From: Neodidymelliopsis sp. IMI 364377
Taxonomy: Eukaryota > Ascomycota > Dothideomycetes > Pleosporales > Didymellaceae
Assembly: GCA_027946375.1 (NCBI GenBank)
Contig: JAPEUT010000004.1
Span: 177,780-241,779 of the forward strand
Length of the DNA: 64,000 bases
Direction: 5' to 3'
Under the pieces are notes generated by a model. The model saw only the letters and a list, made by a program, of their open reading frames with translations, was not told where the DNA came from and made no database searches. Below are positions 46,072 through 58,246 of this stretch, in pieces (within the stretch, counting starts at the first letter, position 1; the number at the start of each line of letters is the position of its first letter). The position numbers were made by a program, and so were the translations under genes.

Positions 46072-47509
46072 ATGTGGATCACAACCTGGCTGTAAAAGCT
46101 GATAGAACGATAGCCTCAACAATGAACTTACTTGATAGGTAGGATCCTGTAGGGGAAGTGGGATAAATTGGGTCTATCAGAGAGTACTGAAAGATTAAGA
46201 TAGCCGCTTAAGAGCAGGTCTCAATGCGATACAGGTTGCGCGTCGTTGATGCTTGGTGATTGTGCTAAGCATAGTGTTAATAACACACACTGCACATAAT
46301 TGCGTGGTGAGTACGAGTAGACGATCCCCATTCCTTACGCTCTAGAGCATGTACTAGGTATTACAGAGTCGACAAGCGTCCTGGAGGTCAGGATTGCAAT
46401 TCTAGTCCTAGACCTGTTGACCTCAGCCATAAGGCGTTGTGATGCTACGCGCGTACTTAGCCCAACAAAGTCCAGTATTGTGGGTAGCTAACGTAACATA
46501 TGCATGCTTGCATGCAGGTCATAAATCTCTGGCTCAGACCGGTCTTATTAGGCTTCACCGCCTCTGCAATTGAAAGCTTAGCGACAAGCAGCGCTGCGCA
46601 TGACCCACGATATGCACGAGGCTCGACCCCTCGCCATGAGGGTCCGCACTCGATATGCGTCGCTGTTTTACTCGTCAGGGTTCGAGACTACATCGAAGCT
46701 AACGCAGCTTTCAGCCTTGGTTCCAGCCACAGCACACCGGAATCTAGTGTAGACGCCTAGCTCATGTCGACACTTCATAAATGGGACTACTACATATCTA
46801 GGTAACTTAGGGACTCTGGTTTCGCATTAGCATAATGGGCGTCATGACTTAGCCTAAGGCAATCCACCTGTTCATGGTTATCGTGCAGGACGTGCTAAGC
46901 AAGTGCACGGTAAGGCGTAGTAGCGTGGTCACGGATCTCGGAACGTCCAGGGGCTTTTGAAAGTTTGGCTGCACTTAATTAGTGTCCGCGTTGAACTAGA
47001 AGCGTGTAAAACGCCGACGAACAGTGCTTTCACGACAGAGTTCGATAAATACAAATAAACCAGAACGAGTACTCCAGACGTTGACTGTGGCTTTGACGCC
47101 GCAGTATTAGTGTCATAGACTCGTTCAGATACAAGGGTCGAGTGGTGGCTTCGAGGTGGTGCGGCTCTGGATTAGAACGGGACTTGTCAAGCCTTATTAT
47201 GAACTTATATCTTCGAGGGGATTGTGTCAAACCAAAGATTTGGTATGTCGTGCATCAACCCTATCAATGCGTCCGCACTCTTGAAATGACTCGGTCATTT
47301 CTGACAGTTGCGACCTCAATCTAGGAGCGTCTCAGGCCCGGCCCGTTCGCTGTCTAGATCGAAGGGAAGCCTAGAACTTGCGTGTTATCTGTAGTGAATG
47401 TGTCGAGAACTAATGCCCAAGCTCTTCAGTGGGAACCGTTCCAGTCACTAGAAACATCTCGACACCTCTAGGATAACCCAAGTTTCAGCGAAACACGTAG
47501 ATAGATGTT
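46072..47509. other. Intergenic, nothing firm
   Basis: An 86-aa ATG frame at 46500-46760 (+) and a hydrophobic minus-strand stretch near 47000-47110 (SGVLVLVYLYLSN) were seen but have no support as genes. Confidence 0.4.
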
Positions 47510-48112
47510 TCAATATTTGTCGATAATGATTTTGTTGCTCGAATCAATGATTGTTGAGGGTAAACGTTTCCGTCCAGACCAAGTACATAATACGAAAGTA
47601 TCGGTCCGTTTACCATAGCAAGAAGGCCCGGTAGTCTCTAACATGGGTACTGGAACAGGATTAGAGAACACGTTCGTCGGGTGTGTCCATCCTGATAGGC
47701 GGAACCGCGGACTGAGCGGAAGTTGTCCCAGTCGGATCCTGCGTCGGAAGTGCTCATGAGCCAAAAGGGTTTGCCGTTGCAAACGTCTCTTTCAGGAATC
47801 CCGTGGTCGTAGATCTCGTCCGCACCAGGGCCGAGATCTGCTCCGGTCTCGGCCATAACTTCTTTCACGAAAATCTTTCGCAGTTGAAGACAAGTACAGC
47901 GTGATACTGATTGATGTCATCAAGCATACCATCCATGTAAATTGTGATCAATCCGTTGTTCGTGGACGACTGTGAGCCAAGTCTGAACGGGAAACCCGGT
48001 GCGTTTTCTTGATTCTGTGCAGACTCAGCACATACATAGTAACTTGAGACCCACATGATGTAGCAAGCGCTTCTGTTATCATGACAAGCAATGAAACCAC
48101 GTCAGATCAACT
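47510..48112 (-). pseudogene. Unidentified gene remnant with two one-base losses
   Basis: From ATG 48056 the frame reads GFPFRLGSQSSTNNGLITIY and MDGMLDDINQYHAVLVFNCE, then stops. Losing one A from an A-run near 47872-47880 would move it into the frame KIFVKEVMAETGADLGPGAD, ERDVCNGKPFWLMSTSDAGS, SDWDNFRSVRGSAYQDG. A second one-base loss near 47687-47692 leads to THPTNVFSNPVPVPMLETTG and CYGKRTDTFVLCTWSG, ending at 47510. Codon-like text in three successive frames is the classic look of indel decay. Roughly 170-200 aa with several Cys. I do not recognise the family. Confidence 0.45.
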
Positions 48113-48477
48113 GCAGTCAAATGCCTGTTCAGATCATTGTTGAGAGCTTGACGCAGCATAGGCCAGCGGTACATGGAAGAAGTCCGGGATTCGAGAGGCC
48201 TTTGCTATACGTTCTGACTGTCTTAGGACACCCCTCGATGAGGGTTGTGTTCGTCAGTGTCTGTGATATTAGCTGGTGACAACAATGTAGAGCAACTCTC
48301 TGCAGGAGAGTGTGAGAGTGAGACTACAAATGCACCAATCAATTGCAATACTACAACCAAAACACTCTCGGCTGCTGATTAATCCTCGAACAAAATTGCG
48401 AAGGATCGAACACATAAACAATACTGACTATCTACTGCTGGGATCACTCACGGTACTTCTCCTAGTTGAGCCCCTGC

Positions 48478-49000
48478 CGGCGCTATTCAAGAAGGTCCAA
48501 TCGGAACATAGGGGATGTAACAGGCAATCCTTTCGCTGTCATCGTATGGCGATCCGTTGATATCGGCTCAGTCGAACAGTGATGTAAGGTATGTGCATAA
48601 CGCTGCTCCAATTCAGGGGTCCAAACGCAGGCTGCTGAATATGCTTCCTTGCCTTTCCGATGAGTCGGCACGATTGCGGTGCACTCGGTCTTGCCTTGAT
48701 AGCCCCATTAAATATGTCAAACGAAGGAACACGTACCCTGTCTATCTCGTGTTGGTATTCGCTTGAAGACGTAATAGTAGTTGGAATGTGGTTCAAGGTC
48801 AAGCCTGACGTAGGATCTGTTGCTGAGAGCACTGACGTCAATGTTATGCGGATCCGGTAGTACGTGATGCAATCAGTTCTGGGAATTACTCTGTTCTTCA
48901 GTTGTTGTCGTGCTCGGATGTTGATGTGAAGCTGCTTTGAATTGAGGAGGGGGTTGTAGCTGCTTGGTATATGGAAACCGAGAGAAATTGGCATCCTAGG
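48478..49000 (-). pseudogene. Second unidentified coding remnant
   Basis: One minus-strand frame reads NFSRFPYTKQLQPPPQF, EEQSNSQN, TGA (48875-48873), then DVSALSNRSYVRLDLEPHSN, YYYVFKRIPTRDRQG. A GTACGT donor at 48736 and an acceptor at 48695 would join to KTECTAIVPTHRKGKEAYSA, ending at 48483. The 42-bp intron is short and the in-frame stop suggests decay. It may belong with the remnant just downstream on the same strand. Not identified. Confidence 0.3.
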
Positions 49001-49077
49001 TGATCAGAACGATGGAAAGAGAGACCAAAGCAACGAAAGAGATAGGTATGTCTGGTCAGTCTAGCTGACTGACTGCC

Positions 49078-49314
49078 TGACGTCAGACTTGTTGACCTTA
49101 CGGTAGCAATCGTAAAGACCCGTTGATAGGCGTGTGATGAGCACAGGGGAAAGACTGACAATGGGATAAGAAATATGAGCAGGTTTTGCAGAGATCGAAG
49201 AGAAACCTCGCGCCACTGACTAGCTACAATGCTGATCTCAGCTGTAAAGAAGGGAGTGACTTTAGATGTTCGGAGACGACCGAGGTAAAGGACGCTAGAA
49301 CGCGTTCTCACGTG
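49078..49314. promoter_or_regulatory. Pob3 upstream elements: CRE-like, MCB-like and CACGTG sites
   Basis: TGACGTCA (perfect CRE/ATF palindrome) lies at 49078-49085. AGAACGCGTTCT, a 12-bp palindrome containing ACGCGT (MCB type, 49300-49305), is followed at 49309-49314 by CACGTG (bHLH/Cbf1-type site). The latter two are about 190 bp upstream of the Pob3 ATG. Presence is seen; function is inferred. Confidence 0.5.
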
Positions 49315-49498
49315 ACAGACTAATTTCGGAGCTTGGACGCGTTTCTGGATAGCAACCAACTTCACATGAGGTACTCCTACAAAGACAACCACCAACACCG
49401 ACTCTCCGTCAGCATCAGCTGTAGTTTTTGGAAGTCGCAAATATGTGCGCATCATCCCCATGGCGACAAGAGATGGTTTTTTATCCAGCAGGCTAACA

Positions 49499-51339
49499 AT
49501 GAGCAGGGAGGCCTTTAACGACATCTACCTCAATCTTTCGCGTAAGCCCGGCGCCACTCGATTTTCCGATTCTGGCTTTGGGTGGAAGCCGGCGAACGGC
49601 GAGACATATACGTGTGATCAGTCACAGATCATCCAGGCACAGTGGAGTCGAGCAGCGCGCGGCTACGAGATCAAGATCCTTTCACGCAACGATGGCGTAA
49701 TACAATTAGACGGCTTCAAGCAGGAGGTGAGAGATTCGTTTTCAAAACGTAACTTCAGATCAGTGCTGAGGATAATAGGATTTTGATCGAGCAGCGAAGC
49801 TCTTCAAGGTCTGGTACGGCATCAACTTGGATAACCGGGAACATGCCCTTCGTGGCTGGAACTGGGGGAAAGCAGAGTTCGGGAAAGCTGAGCTCACATT
49901 CAACGTCGCAAATCGCCCCGCATTCGAAGTCCCTTATACTGAAGTATCGAACACCAACTTGGCTGGCAAGAACGAGGTTGCAGTGGACTTCTCATTGCCT
50001 GCCGATGGCGACGCTGGCGCAAACGGCAGCCTCGGGGGCGCTCGTTTCAGAGGCAAGAAGTCAGCCGGAGCACGCGACCAGCTGGTCGAGATGCGCTTCT
50101 ACATACCAGGTGTTGCGTCAAAGAAAGAGAAGAACGAGGATGGCGAGGATATCTCTGGCGCTGAAGATGGCGAGGAGCAAAATGCTGCCAATCTCTTTTA
50201 CGAGACACTGATGGACAAGGCTGAGATTGGTGAGGTTGCTGGCGACACGTTCGCCACTTTCCTAGACATTCTCCATTTGACCCCCAGAGGTCGTTTCGAC
50301 ATCGATATGTACGAAACTTCGTTCAGACTGCGCGGAAAGACATACGACTACAAGATACAATTCGACTCGGTCAAGAAGTTCATGGTACTACCCAAACCAG
50401 ACGACATGCACACGTTGATCACAATAGGATTGGATCCACCTTTGAGGCAAGGTCAGACACGATACCCGTTCCTTGTCATGCAGTTCAAGCGTGACGAAGA
50501 GGTCAATCTTGACCTGAACATGAAGGAGGACCTGCTCGAGGCTAAGTACAAGGACAAATTGCAGTCGCACTACGAGGCCCCCATTGCTGTAGTCGTTGCA
50601 GACATTTTCCGAGGACTTAGTGGAAAGCGTGTTACGAGGCCGTCACGCGATTTTATCAGCCATCATGAGCAGTCCGGGGTCAAGTGCTCGATCAAGGCTA
50701 ATGAAGGTCACCTGTACTGTCTCGACAAGGCGTTCATGTTCATTCCCAAGCCGGCGACGTACATTGCCATGGACAACATCGCATCGGTCACAATGTCCCG
50801 TGTTGGCGGTGCCATGGCAGCGAGTCGAACGTTCGACATTACCTTCACAATGAAGGGTGGGATGGCAGAGCACCAGTTCTCCAACATTAATCGGTGAGTT
50901 TTCCTGTTGGCATGCAAGGAGTTCAGGCAACTAAGACTTTACAGTGAGGAGCAACAACCGCTGGAGAACTTTTTCCGTGCTAAAGGTATCAAGACGAAGA
51001 ACGAGATGGCAGATGACGTAAGTATTCACATGTATACCCACATAACTGCACTAATAACGCATTCAATAGTCAGGAGCAATCCTTGCAGCCGCACTTCAAG
51101 ACGACGACCTTGCCTCTAGTGACGACGGGGGTGTCGCGAATCGCGGTAGTGCTGACGAGGACGATGAGAGCGTTGATGAGGACTTCCAGACCGAGTCTGA
51201 ATCTGAGGTTGGCGAAGAATTCGACTCGGACCACGACAGCGGTTCCGGCGACAGCGACGCTGAGATGGAAGATGCAGACAGTGATGCTGCAGGAGAGAAT
51301 GCGGAACGACCGAGCAAGAAGCAAAAGACGTCGAAGTGA
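49499..51339 (+). CDS. pob3: FACT complex subunit Pob3 (SSRP1 family)
   Basis: Join of 49499-49726, 49779-50893, 50945-51017 and 51070-51339: 561 aa, with introns of 52, 51 and 52 bp. With Spt16 this histone chaperone reorganises nucleosomes during transcription and replication. Visible landmarks: FNDIYLNLSRKPG start, QWSRAARGYEIKILSR, KLFKVWYGINLDNREHALRG, GWNWGKAEFGKAELTFNVAN (N-terminal PH-like/dimerisation part), then the SSRP1 domain (FDIDMYETSFRLRGKTYDYK), and the Rtt106-like middle domain (AMDNIASVTMSRVGG, EEQQPLENFFRAKGIK). The tail is very acidic with a basic end (RPSKKQKTSK). As in other fungi the HMG box of animal SSRP1 is missing. Start chosen at ATG 49499 by alignment of MSREAFNDIYLNL with the family start. 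Confidence 0.95.
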
Positions 51340-52162
51340 GCGGCTTTCGCCAGCCACCACAAAATCTGGCACAAGTCGGAAGGGAGGGTTCGAAGGCGGT
51401 GAGCGATCCGAACATTATCCGATTGCTTCTAAAATTCTTCGATGTTTCGATGCGCTGCATGCACGTTTGCTTCTTCCCGTCGATGCGATAAATACTTCGG
51501 CCACGAACTGGCCAAGGGGGCATGGAGATTCATCCGATGTTTTTGATAGGCTTTGGGGATCACTGAAACATGGTGGATGTCAGGATGGATCACTCCGGAT
51601 CTGAGCTAGGATGGGAGCTCCAATTTGCCAAGACGGTCCGATGGCGGTATTACGCGAAAGCATGCAGCCAGGAGAAAACTTTAAAAAAGTGGCAATTAGC
51701 GGCACACATCCTGACTAGTTGCACGTGTGCGGAATCCCTGTGTGATGTGCGTTATGCGGTTCGGCCAGGGCTCGGCGAGAAGCACATCATTGCGGCGCTT
51801 GACGCGACTCGCCGAGCGGGACTATCGTAGCTCTTCCATGCTCAACTTTAGCTCAGTGCTCAAACTACCCCAGATCGAGCGACGCGAAAGCGATTCAGGC
51901 TGACGCACCTAGAGCAAGGAAAAGCCTTTCGCCATTTCCTACAGGCCCTGTTTAGATTGTGACGGTGGACCGGCGCTGGCGCGAACCATGCTAGACCCCG
52001 CATCCAACCTTCAGCAAGTCCGCTGTATCGCCCTCGAGCATGTTGTTATATCTATAACCCAGCGCTCGCCGACTCATGCAGAACTTCCTTCATACCAACT
52101 GCGCTCGACTCGAGTACCCGTGACCACCACAGTCTCATTGCCCCACGCGAACCACTACTGAG
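51340..52162. other. Intergenic / promoter of the second Zn2Cys6 gene
   Basis: About 820 bp. Open frames here (51570-51830) look random. A TATATCTATAA stretch near 52029-52039 lies about 125-135 bp before the regulator ATG. Nothing else recognised. Confidence 0.5.
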
Positions 52163-54487
52163 ATGCGTTCACGAACTGGATGGTAGGTGGAGCGATGTTC
52201 CTTGCTCAGCTCTTCTGACCTCTTAACCAGCCTCACCTGCCGTCAGCGGAAGCTGAAGTGTGACGAGAAGAAGCCTGTATGTGGACAGTGTATCAAGGCT
52301 TCAAGAGAATGTGTCCCGAGTTCAGGGATAGTGTTCCGTCACCAACACAATGCTTCGATGAACGGCGAGGACTCAGGAGACGAGAACTCCCTAAAAGGTT
52401 TCTACTCCTACAAGAACACATTTGAAGATGATGCTATCTGGTTGGATATTCCCAGGAATGGTGAGTTCCTTCCTGTTCTTGGCGGCACCTTCCCTTCCCC
52501 TAACACCAACTGTAGTCACTTTCATCAACACAACAAACCCATACCTCGATCCTGTGACACCAGACCTGGAGACAATGTCTGTCACATCCATGGATTCACC
52601 GGCTCCTTTCCAGCCTCGATCAACAAGCTCATGGCCTACTTCTGGAAGCATGCACTCTATGACCAGCACACCATCGAGTCTAGGCCCTGACCTAGCACCA
52701 ACAAGTGTCCCTATGTGCTATACACCAGAGCTTGAAGCTCTACCAGCTTTGATGCAGTCACCGCCCACATCGACAGTCAACACTCCAATCTCGCCCCCAG
52801 CTTCGTTATATGATCGTCGCATCTATCCAATTGTAGATTGGGCCGGCTCCATGACCCCTCCACCTATTGATCCACGTCTCACATCGCCCTTCGATGCTCC
52901 TGGGGAGTACATGCCCCGGTCGTACTCAATGTCGAGCTCGCGAAGGTCACCACCTCGCTCCGATGGCGAATCATTGATGTCCAAAGATCATGAAGTCGCT
53001 TTTCTCTTACGTTATTTTTCTGAAGGACCAGGACGTTGGATGGATCTCCTTGATAGGGATACATACTTTGCCTCATACGTACCAGTACAGGCACGTGAAA
53101 ATGCCTTGCTGAAAAACGCCGCTGTTGCCTGCGCCGCAAAGGCATTGTCACGTGTCCGAGGACGCAAGCCCAGCGGGTCCCGGTCCCAACCACGGATGGA
53201 AGTCTACCCTGGCGCATCAATAGTCGACTGGAAGCACAAAGCAGCTGTTTACTACGACAACGCCGTATCTCTTCTACTGCAGGCTTTGAAGTCAGATACA
53301 ACTATCACACCTGACGACTCGGACTGCGAGTTCCGCCCGCACGATGGCGAGTTAGTACACCCGGCTAAACGACGCCGGACCTCGAGCAACGCATCCATCA
53401 AGGCCAGCACCGACGAACTTTTGGCAGCATCAGCCATTCTTTGTGTCTACGAGTTCCTCGATACATCGATGTCCGAGTGGGCCAAGCACCTCAACGGCGC
53501 TAAGTCTCTTCTTGTCCATTCTCAGGAGCGCATGATGCCTTTCCAGATGCAGTCGCCTGGCTCTCCTTTGTCGCCATCGAGCCTCAACTTTATCTCCAAG
53601 GCACGCCGAGCTACTTTCTGGAATATCGCACGACAGGATGTATTTGCAGCTTGTAAGTTCATGCCATCAGTTCCGTTGAGCATCACTAATACTTGCTAGT
53701 CATCAACAAGACCCACACACACCTTGACACTGAAGACTTCTCACTATGGAAGGATGCCGGCTTACTTATTGACGACCATGGATATCTGATCACCAATACC
53801 GCCATCGACACCGGCTACTCAGACGATGGTATGATCTGCAACGGCCTCACTTGGCTCATGTCAAAGCTCGTCAACTTCATGGCTGCTGGAGACAATCTTC
53901 CTACCGATATGGGGATGGGCTGGGCTGGAATTCCTCAATCGACTCTTCTCGACTACTGGTGCCACCTACAAAGGCAGTTCCAAGCCTGGTACGATGGTCT
54001 CCCCGTTACCTTCAAGCCCTCCAGCCGAGTGGAGCCTACCCTAGCGCCAGGACGAATCCTTAAAGGGGAAAATGAGTCCATGTTTCCGGAAGTCTGGTAC
54101 AATATCCCAATGTGCGCCTCGACAATGCAAACCTACCACATGAGTCAAATCCTACTTTTCATGAACAAGCCACACGAATCTACCCAGGGACGAAGCACAG
54201 TTTGTGCTCGCATGAATTCGTACCAGTCTGTCTTGGCTGCGTGCCAGAAGCACAGCCGTGAGATCGTTGGCATCTCTCTTGCACAGTCCGACGATGCGGT
54301 ACGCATTTGGTCTGTACAGCCCTTGTTCACCGCTGGACAGTGCCTTGGCGACGGACGAGAGCGCCAGGTTGTCATCGACCTTCTGCACGACATTGAAACA
54401 GAACTTGGACATGGCACCGACTACCGCTCTCGCCAGCTGGCCGAGCAATGGCAGTGGGAGGCACAACAAGATGCGTTTCTTTCGTGA
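52163..54487 (+). CDS. Zn2Cys6 transcription factor with Fungal_trans_2-like region
   Basis: Join of 52163-52182, 52231-52460, 52516-53652 and 53700-54487: 724 aa. The 20-nt first exon splices inside the zinc cluster to give MRSRTGCLTCRQRKLKCDEK followed by PVCGQCIKASREC, a complete Cys6 set at the extreme N-terminus; this fixes the start. Residues ~90-250 are Ser/Thr/Pro-rich and probably an activation or regulatory region. From about 270 the protein is helical (DHEVAFLLRYFSEGPGRWMD, LLAASAILCVYEFLDTS, ARRATFWNIARQDVFAAFIN), the pattern of Fungal_trans_2 (DUF3468) regulators. It is nuclear; targets unknown. No catabolic or secondary-metabolite cluster lies next to it. All junctions keep phase and no defect was seen. 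Confidence 0.92.
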
Positions 54488-55789
54488 GCCACCTCGATCT
54501 CATTCCTTACTAAGAGGAAAACATACTTTTACAAACACACTTCAGCTATATGATACCCAGTGCGTTCTGAACGCATCCATTACCCCGCAATTGTAAGGCG
54601 GGCATTCCTTGTTAGTGGAAACAAGACAAGAGAAGGCGAAGGGAAGGCCGTCCAGACACGGAAAGAGGGGAGGAGGAAAAGAGCTTGACACCGGTTGTCT
54701 CCAACCGAGACTGCAACGATATTGTTGGATTAGAGACCTTGACGGCTCACGTACAATGCAGCAGACACTCAATAACGATATTATGAATAACGTCGCTTTG
54801 ATTCGACTCCAACCATAGACATGTAAAAACATAATAGATTCTACACAACCACCACACAACTCTCGCACACTTGCAACCCCACCTTCAGACCCGACTCTGC
54901 GGCACTGACAATATCTCCATAGCAGCATGTGTACACATGACGTGCCTCTTGTCCGCACAACCGCACCACCGCGGTGATAGACATTCTCCTGCCCAAGACA
55001 CGACACATTTACAACACGACGCATGTGCCATCGGCCGATCAATGAGGAGCTAGCAGGCGGATCCGGCTCGCAGCACGTGGCCGCGTCCATCATTTACCCT
55101 GCGAATCTATCCTTCCGGGACGGGGCCCTGCATTATGCACTCGTTCGACCAATCGATTGCAAGGGACTTGTAATCCATGCGAGGCGATGTCATAAACGAC
55201 AAGTTCTGGCGTGATTAGCTCGCCGTTTTCGTCAGGCTTGCATCACTTTCACGGTTCCAGTATTATTCGCCTATTCTGCAAGCTGATCATCTTCAGCTTT
55301 GCAAGTCACTTTGCCTTGCGACGTTCGGACACATACACTGGCATTTAAAGTTGGCTGTTCGATATTACAGACACAGTTTCAAATACTTGAGACAAGGTGC
55401 ACGTGTATTGAGTTTGTGTGACGGTCAATCTCGAGACGGACTTTGGTCCCAGGCTAGAGTAGGTTTACCAAAGTAGCTTGCCGCATTTCGACAAAAGTGG
55501 GGGGGGGGGTGCGTTCACTTTTCGCTACATAGACAACAACAACAATGGGGGAAAGGGTGTCTTTTGGCGGTGAAAGAGTGCCAGGGTATCTTACACCTTA
55601 CAATCATCACCTGTCTATCAGTTGACCAGTAGGATTGGACGATTAGTCGAGCGGTTGCGCCTCAGCTTGGCGCTGGTGTGCGGTTTAGTAGAGCCGTACA
55701 CATCCGAACGCCACAAGGTTGTCGTCGGGGGCAGATTTCTGGTAATAATAGGAGAAGTTGACCGTGTCTCGATATTAAGTGTAAGACCC

Positions 55790-56254
55790 CTATGGTACGC
55801 TATCCGTAATCAGGCATGTGCTGCCACCTTTTAGTCCTATGCCTTGTGCTTGAGGATGCTTTTTCCACAGCTTTTGAGCCTGACGGTTGCCAGGAACCTT
55901 ATGCAGACTACTGCAGCCGGCTGCTGGGCTAAGATCGTGCGGAATGCGGGATACATGGCGGTCTGCGCTGTCAAAACGTGCCGTCTGGTTTCGATAGTGG
56001 GTTGGACACTGCGTGTGAGGCGTGTATCCTGGTGCAACAGATGCAATTGATTGGCCGGATTGAGCTGGCAATGGTCTCAACAAATGCTTGACAGCTCTTC
56101 TCGACGAGGGACCTGGTCTTCTCGAAGGAAATGGGCCAAAGTGCATCCGGTGAACAATGCGGGTGGCTATTGCTAGACTGCAGCCATGCAGTAGTACCTG
56201 GGTAGCCATGATGATAATCTGGTCGTTTTCGTTTCTTTTCAAAGTAGGGGACAT
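55790..56254 (-). CDS. Candidate hypothetical ORF, 154 aa
   Basis: ATG-started minus-strand frame. Composition is protein-like through the middle (VLLHGCSLAIATRIVHRMHF, PSRRPGPSSRRAVKHLLRPL, SLHKVPGNRQAQKLWKKHPQ), with no stop for 465 nt. No homologue recognised, no introns and no clear promoter. A chance open frame of this size is quite possible in this GC content. Confidence 0.25.
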   Translation of the reverse strand: MSPTLKRNENDQIIIMATQVLLHGCSLAIATRIVHRMHFGPFPSRRPGPSSRRAVKHLLRPLPAQSGQSIASVAPGYTPHTQCPTHYRNQTARFDSADRHVSRIPHDLSPAAGCSSLHKVPGNRQAQKLWKKHPQAQGIGLKGGSTCLITDSVP

Positions 56255-58211
56255 GTAGCGATCCCATTGGCTAGGGGAAGTGCAGATCTAGCAAATCAAA
56301 TCAAGATGCGAATCATGACGATCTCAGCTAGCAGGGGAGTTAACCGCTCTCCCTTGGCTCGTTGCGGGCTACACTCGTTCCAGTTCAGGAGTGCTCTACC
56401 TACCCTTCTCGCGCGCTTGACAACGACGCGTAACATCACTGCAGCGCATTCGATAGCTTGGAGGCGTCTGCAGCTCCCCCACTCATAGCCTTGACTCAAT
56501 CTGCTCGTATCCCAGCGCTTCCACGTTCCTTCCATGCAGGTGCAGAATCCAAAACACGCCTTTTCATGGGCACAGATCATTTTGGAATCTGAGTTCAGCT
56601 TCCCGTGCAGCCACACTAGCTTTGCTAATGCGGCTCTACCGCGCCCTCAACGTGCACGCCTTGTGGCTTATTATCGAAGCTTGGCGGCAGAACAAGAGGC
56701 TGAGAATGCTCGTCAACCCGCATCCGAGCCATCGGACAAAAAACCCGATGGGCCAGCGATGCTTGTGTGTTAGAGGTTCGGAATACATTTCCGCAGTCCT
56801 TACATACCAATGCGTATATGGTAGTCTCGATGCCATGCGGATATCACAGTTCAGATCGTCAAGAGGTGTCAAGCCAGAGAAACAGCTCGCTGAATCGTAA
56901 AAGGAGAGCTTGTTCCCGCCAGCGGGTCTGTCCTCCCGCTAGAGCTACCAGGTCAAACACGTCCCCACCTCTCGACCGACCGTTGCGTCTTGAAGAGGGG
57001 CCTCTGGAGTCCGGACACATATCCAGCCACTTGCATAGCCACCCGTGTGACCATGACAGCCTCACGACTCGCGGTATCCTGTATCGCGATGCCGATTATC
57101 CGTTGAGCCTGCCTGACAGCCACACGATACTATTGAACGCACCAGAGTCCAATTTCCTCAATCTGGAACATTAGGCAGATCATCGTCGGGCGACGTCGGC
57201 GAGCGCAGCATCCGATTCTTTCCACGATCTGTATCCTGGAGTTGTTGTTTTGCTCTATGATGGCAACATGGGGATGATCGTCGGTCGGGCAGTCCGGGCG
57301 CGGAGAGTCGTATACCGCATCGAGCGGGAAGGATTCCGTGGAAGCGATCGAGTCTGGAGCGAGCGGATGGATAGAACCGATGGTCCGTGCAGCCATGTGC
57401 GAAAATCCGTGCGAGATGCGCCATCGGTCAACGCGAATCCTGCATGTCGCACAGCCTCACCCTGAGATGCACGTTGCCTCCCAGAAGTCCATGTGTCCGA
57501 TTCATCAAGCAGACGTTTGCCACCCGTCAGTTGTGAGATGTTGGGCAACTGCGTGGCCAACTCGTATTGCAGGAGTGGTGTCGGGAGGACCGACATGGCA
57601 GTATTTGTTTCGCCATGCGGCGCATTAGAGTTCGCCATCATGCAGCTGAAGCATGCAGACCATTTACGCGCGTTGAACAGGTCTGACGTTGTACGACCCT
57701 GCTGAAGAAGCAGTTCGCAAAACCTCGATTTCCGATCTACTGACGATGAAGCACGAGCAGATGAGAACCAAATTGCTTCTGGCAGGTAAGATCTAACATG
57801 ACCAGCGCCACGGACCGACATAAAGCGACATCATTAACTTTCTGCCTATAACGCAGCAATAACATGCTGGAGACTGACCCTCCAGTTGTCCACGTCTTAG
57901 CCGCGCTCGACAACATCCACGGATATCGTAACCGTTCATTTAGAACCACAGAATCGTCCTACGGAAGTCACTGAATCACGTCGAACACACAGCAAACCCA
58001 AGCTACCACCATGAGCATCAGCAAACCACTCTTCGCAACCTCATCACTCACCAAGCAAAGACACAAAACCCCAATAAACCCAACACTCTTCTTCCCATGC
58101 CGTCACCTCACATCACCCCACCTTATCCCCCGCACTCCACCACTCTACCACCCACTCCATCACAGCACCCAAGCGCACCCTACCACACAAACTAAACACC
58201 CATAGCACGTA

Positions 58212-58246
58212 ACCAAACAACCAAACAACCAAACAAACAAACAAAT
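58212..58246. repeat. AACCAAAC/AAAC microsatellite
   Basis: Imperfect tandem of CAAACAAC and CAAA units next to a C/A-rich, G-poor stretch. Seen directly. Confidence 0.8.

Noticed and set aside
46670..46700. GTTCGAGAC and similar B-box matches at 46679 and 48187
   Set aside because: The flanking bases do not form a T-stem and no A-box lies at the right distance.
54542..55093. 183-codon minus-strand ORF after the second Zn2Cys6 gene
   Set aside because: It overlaps the 3' UTR of that gene and its composition is random-looking with no domain.
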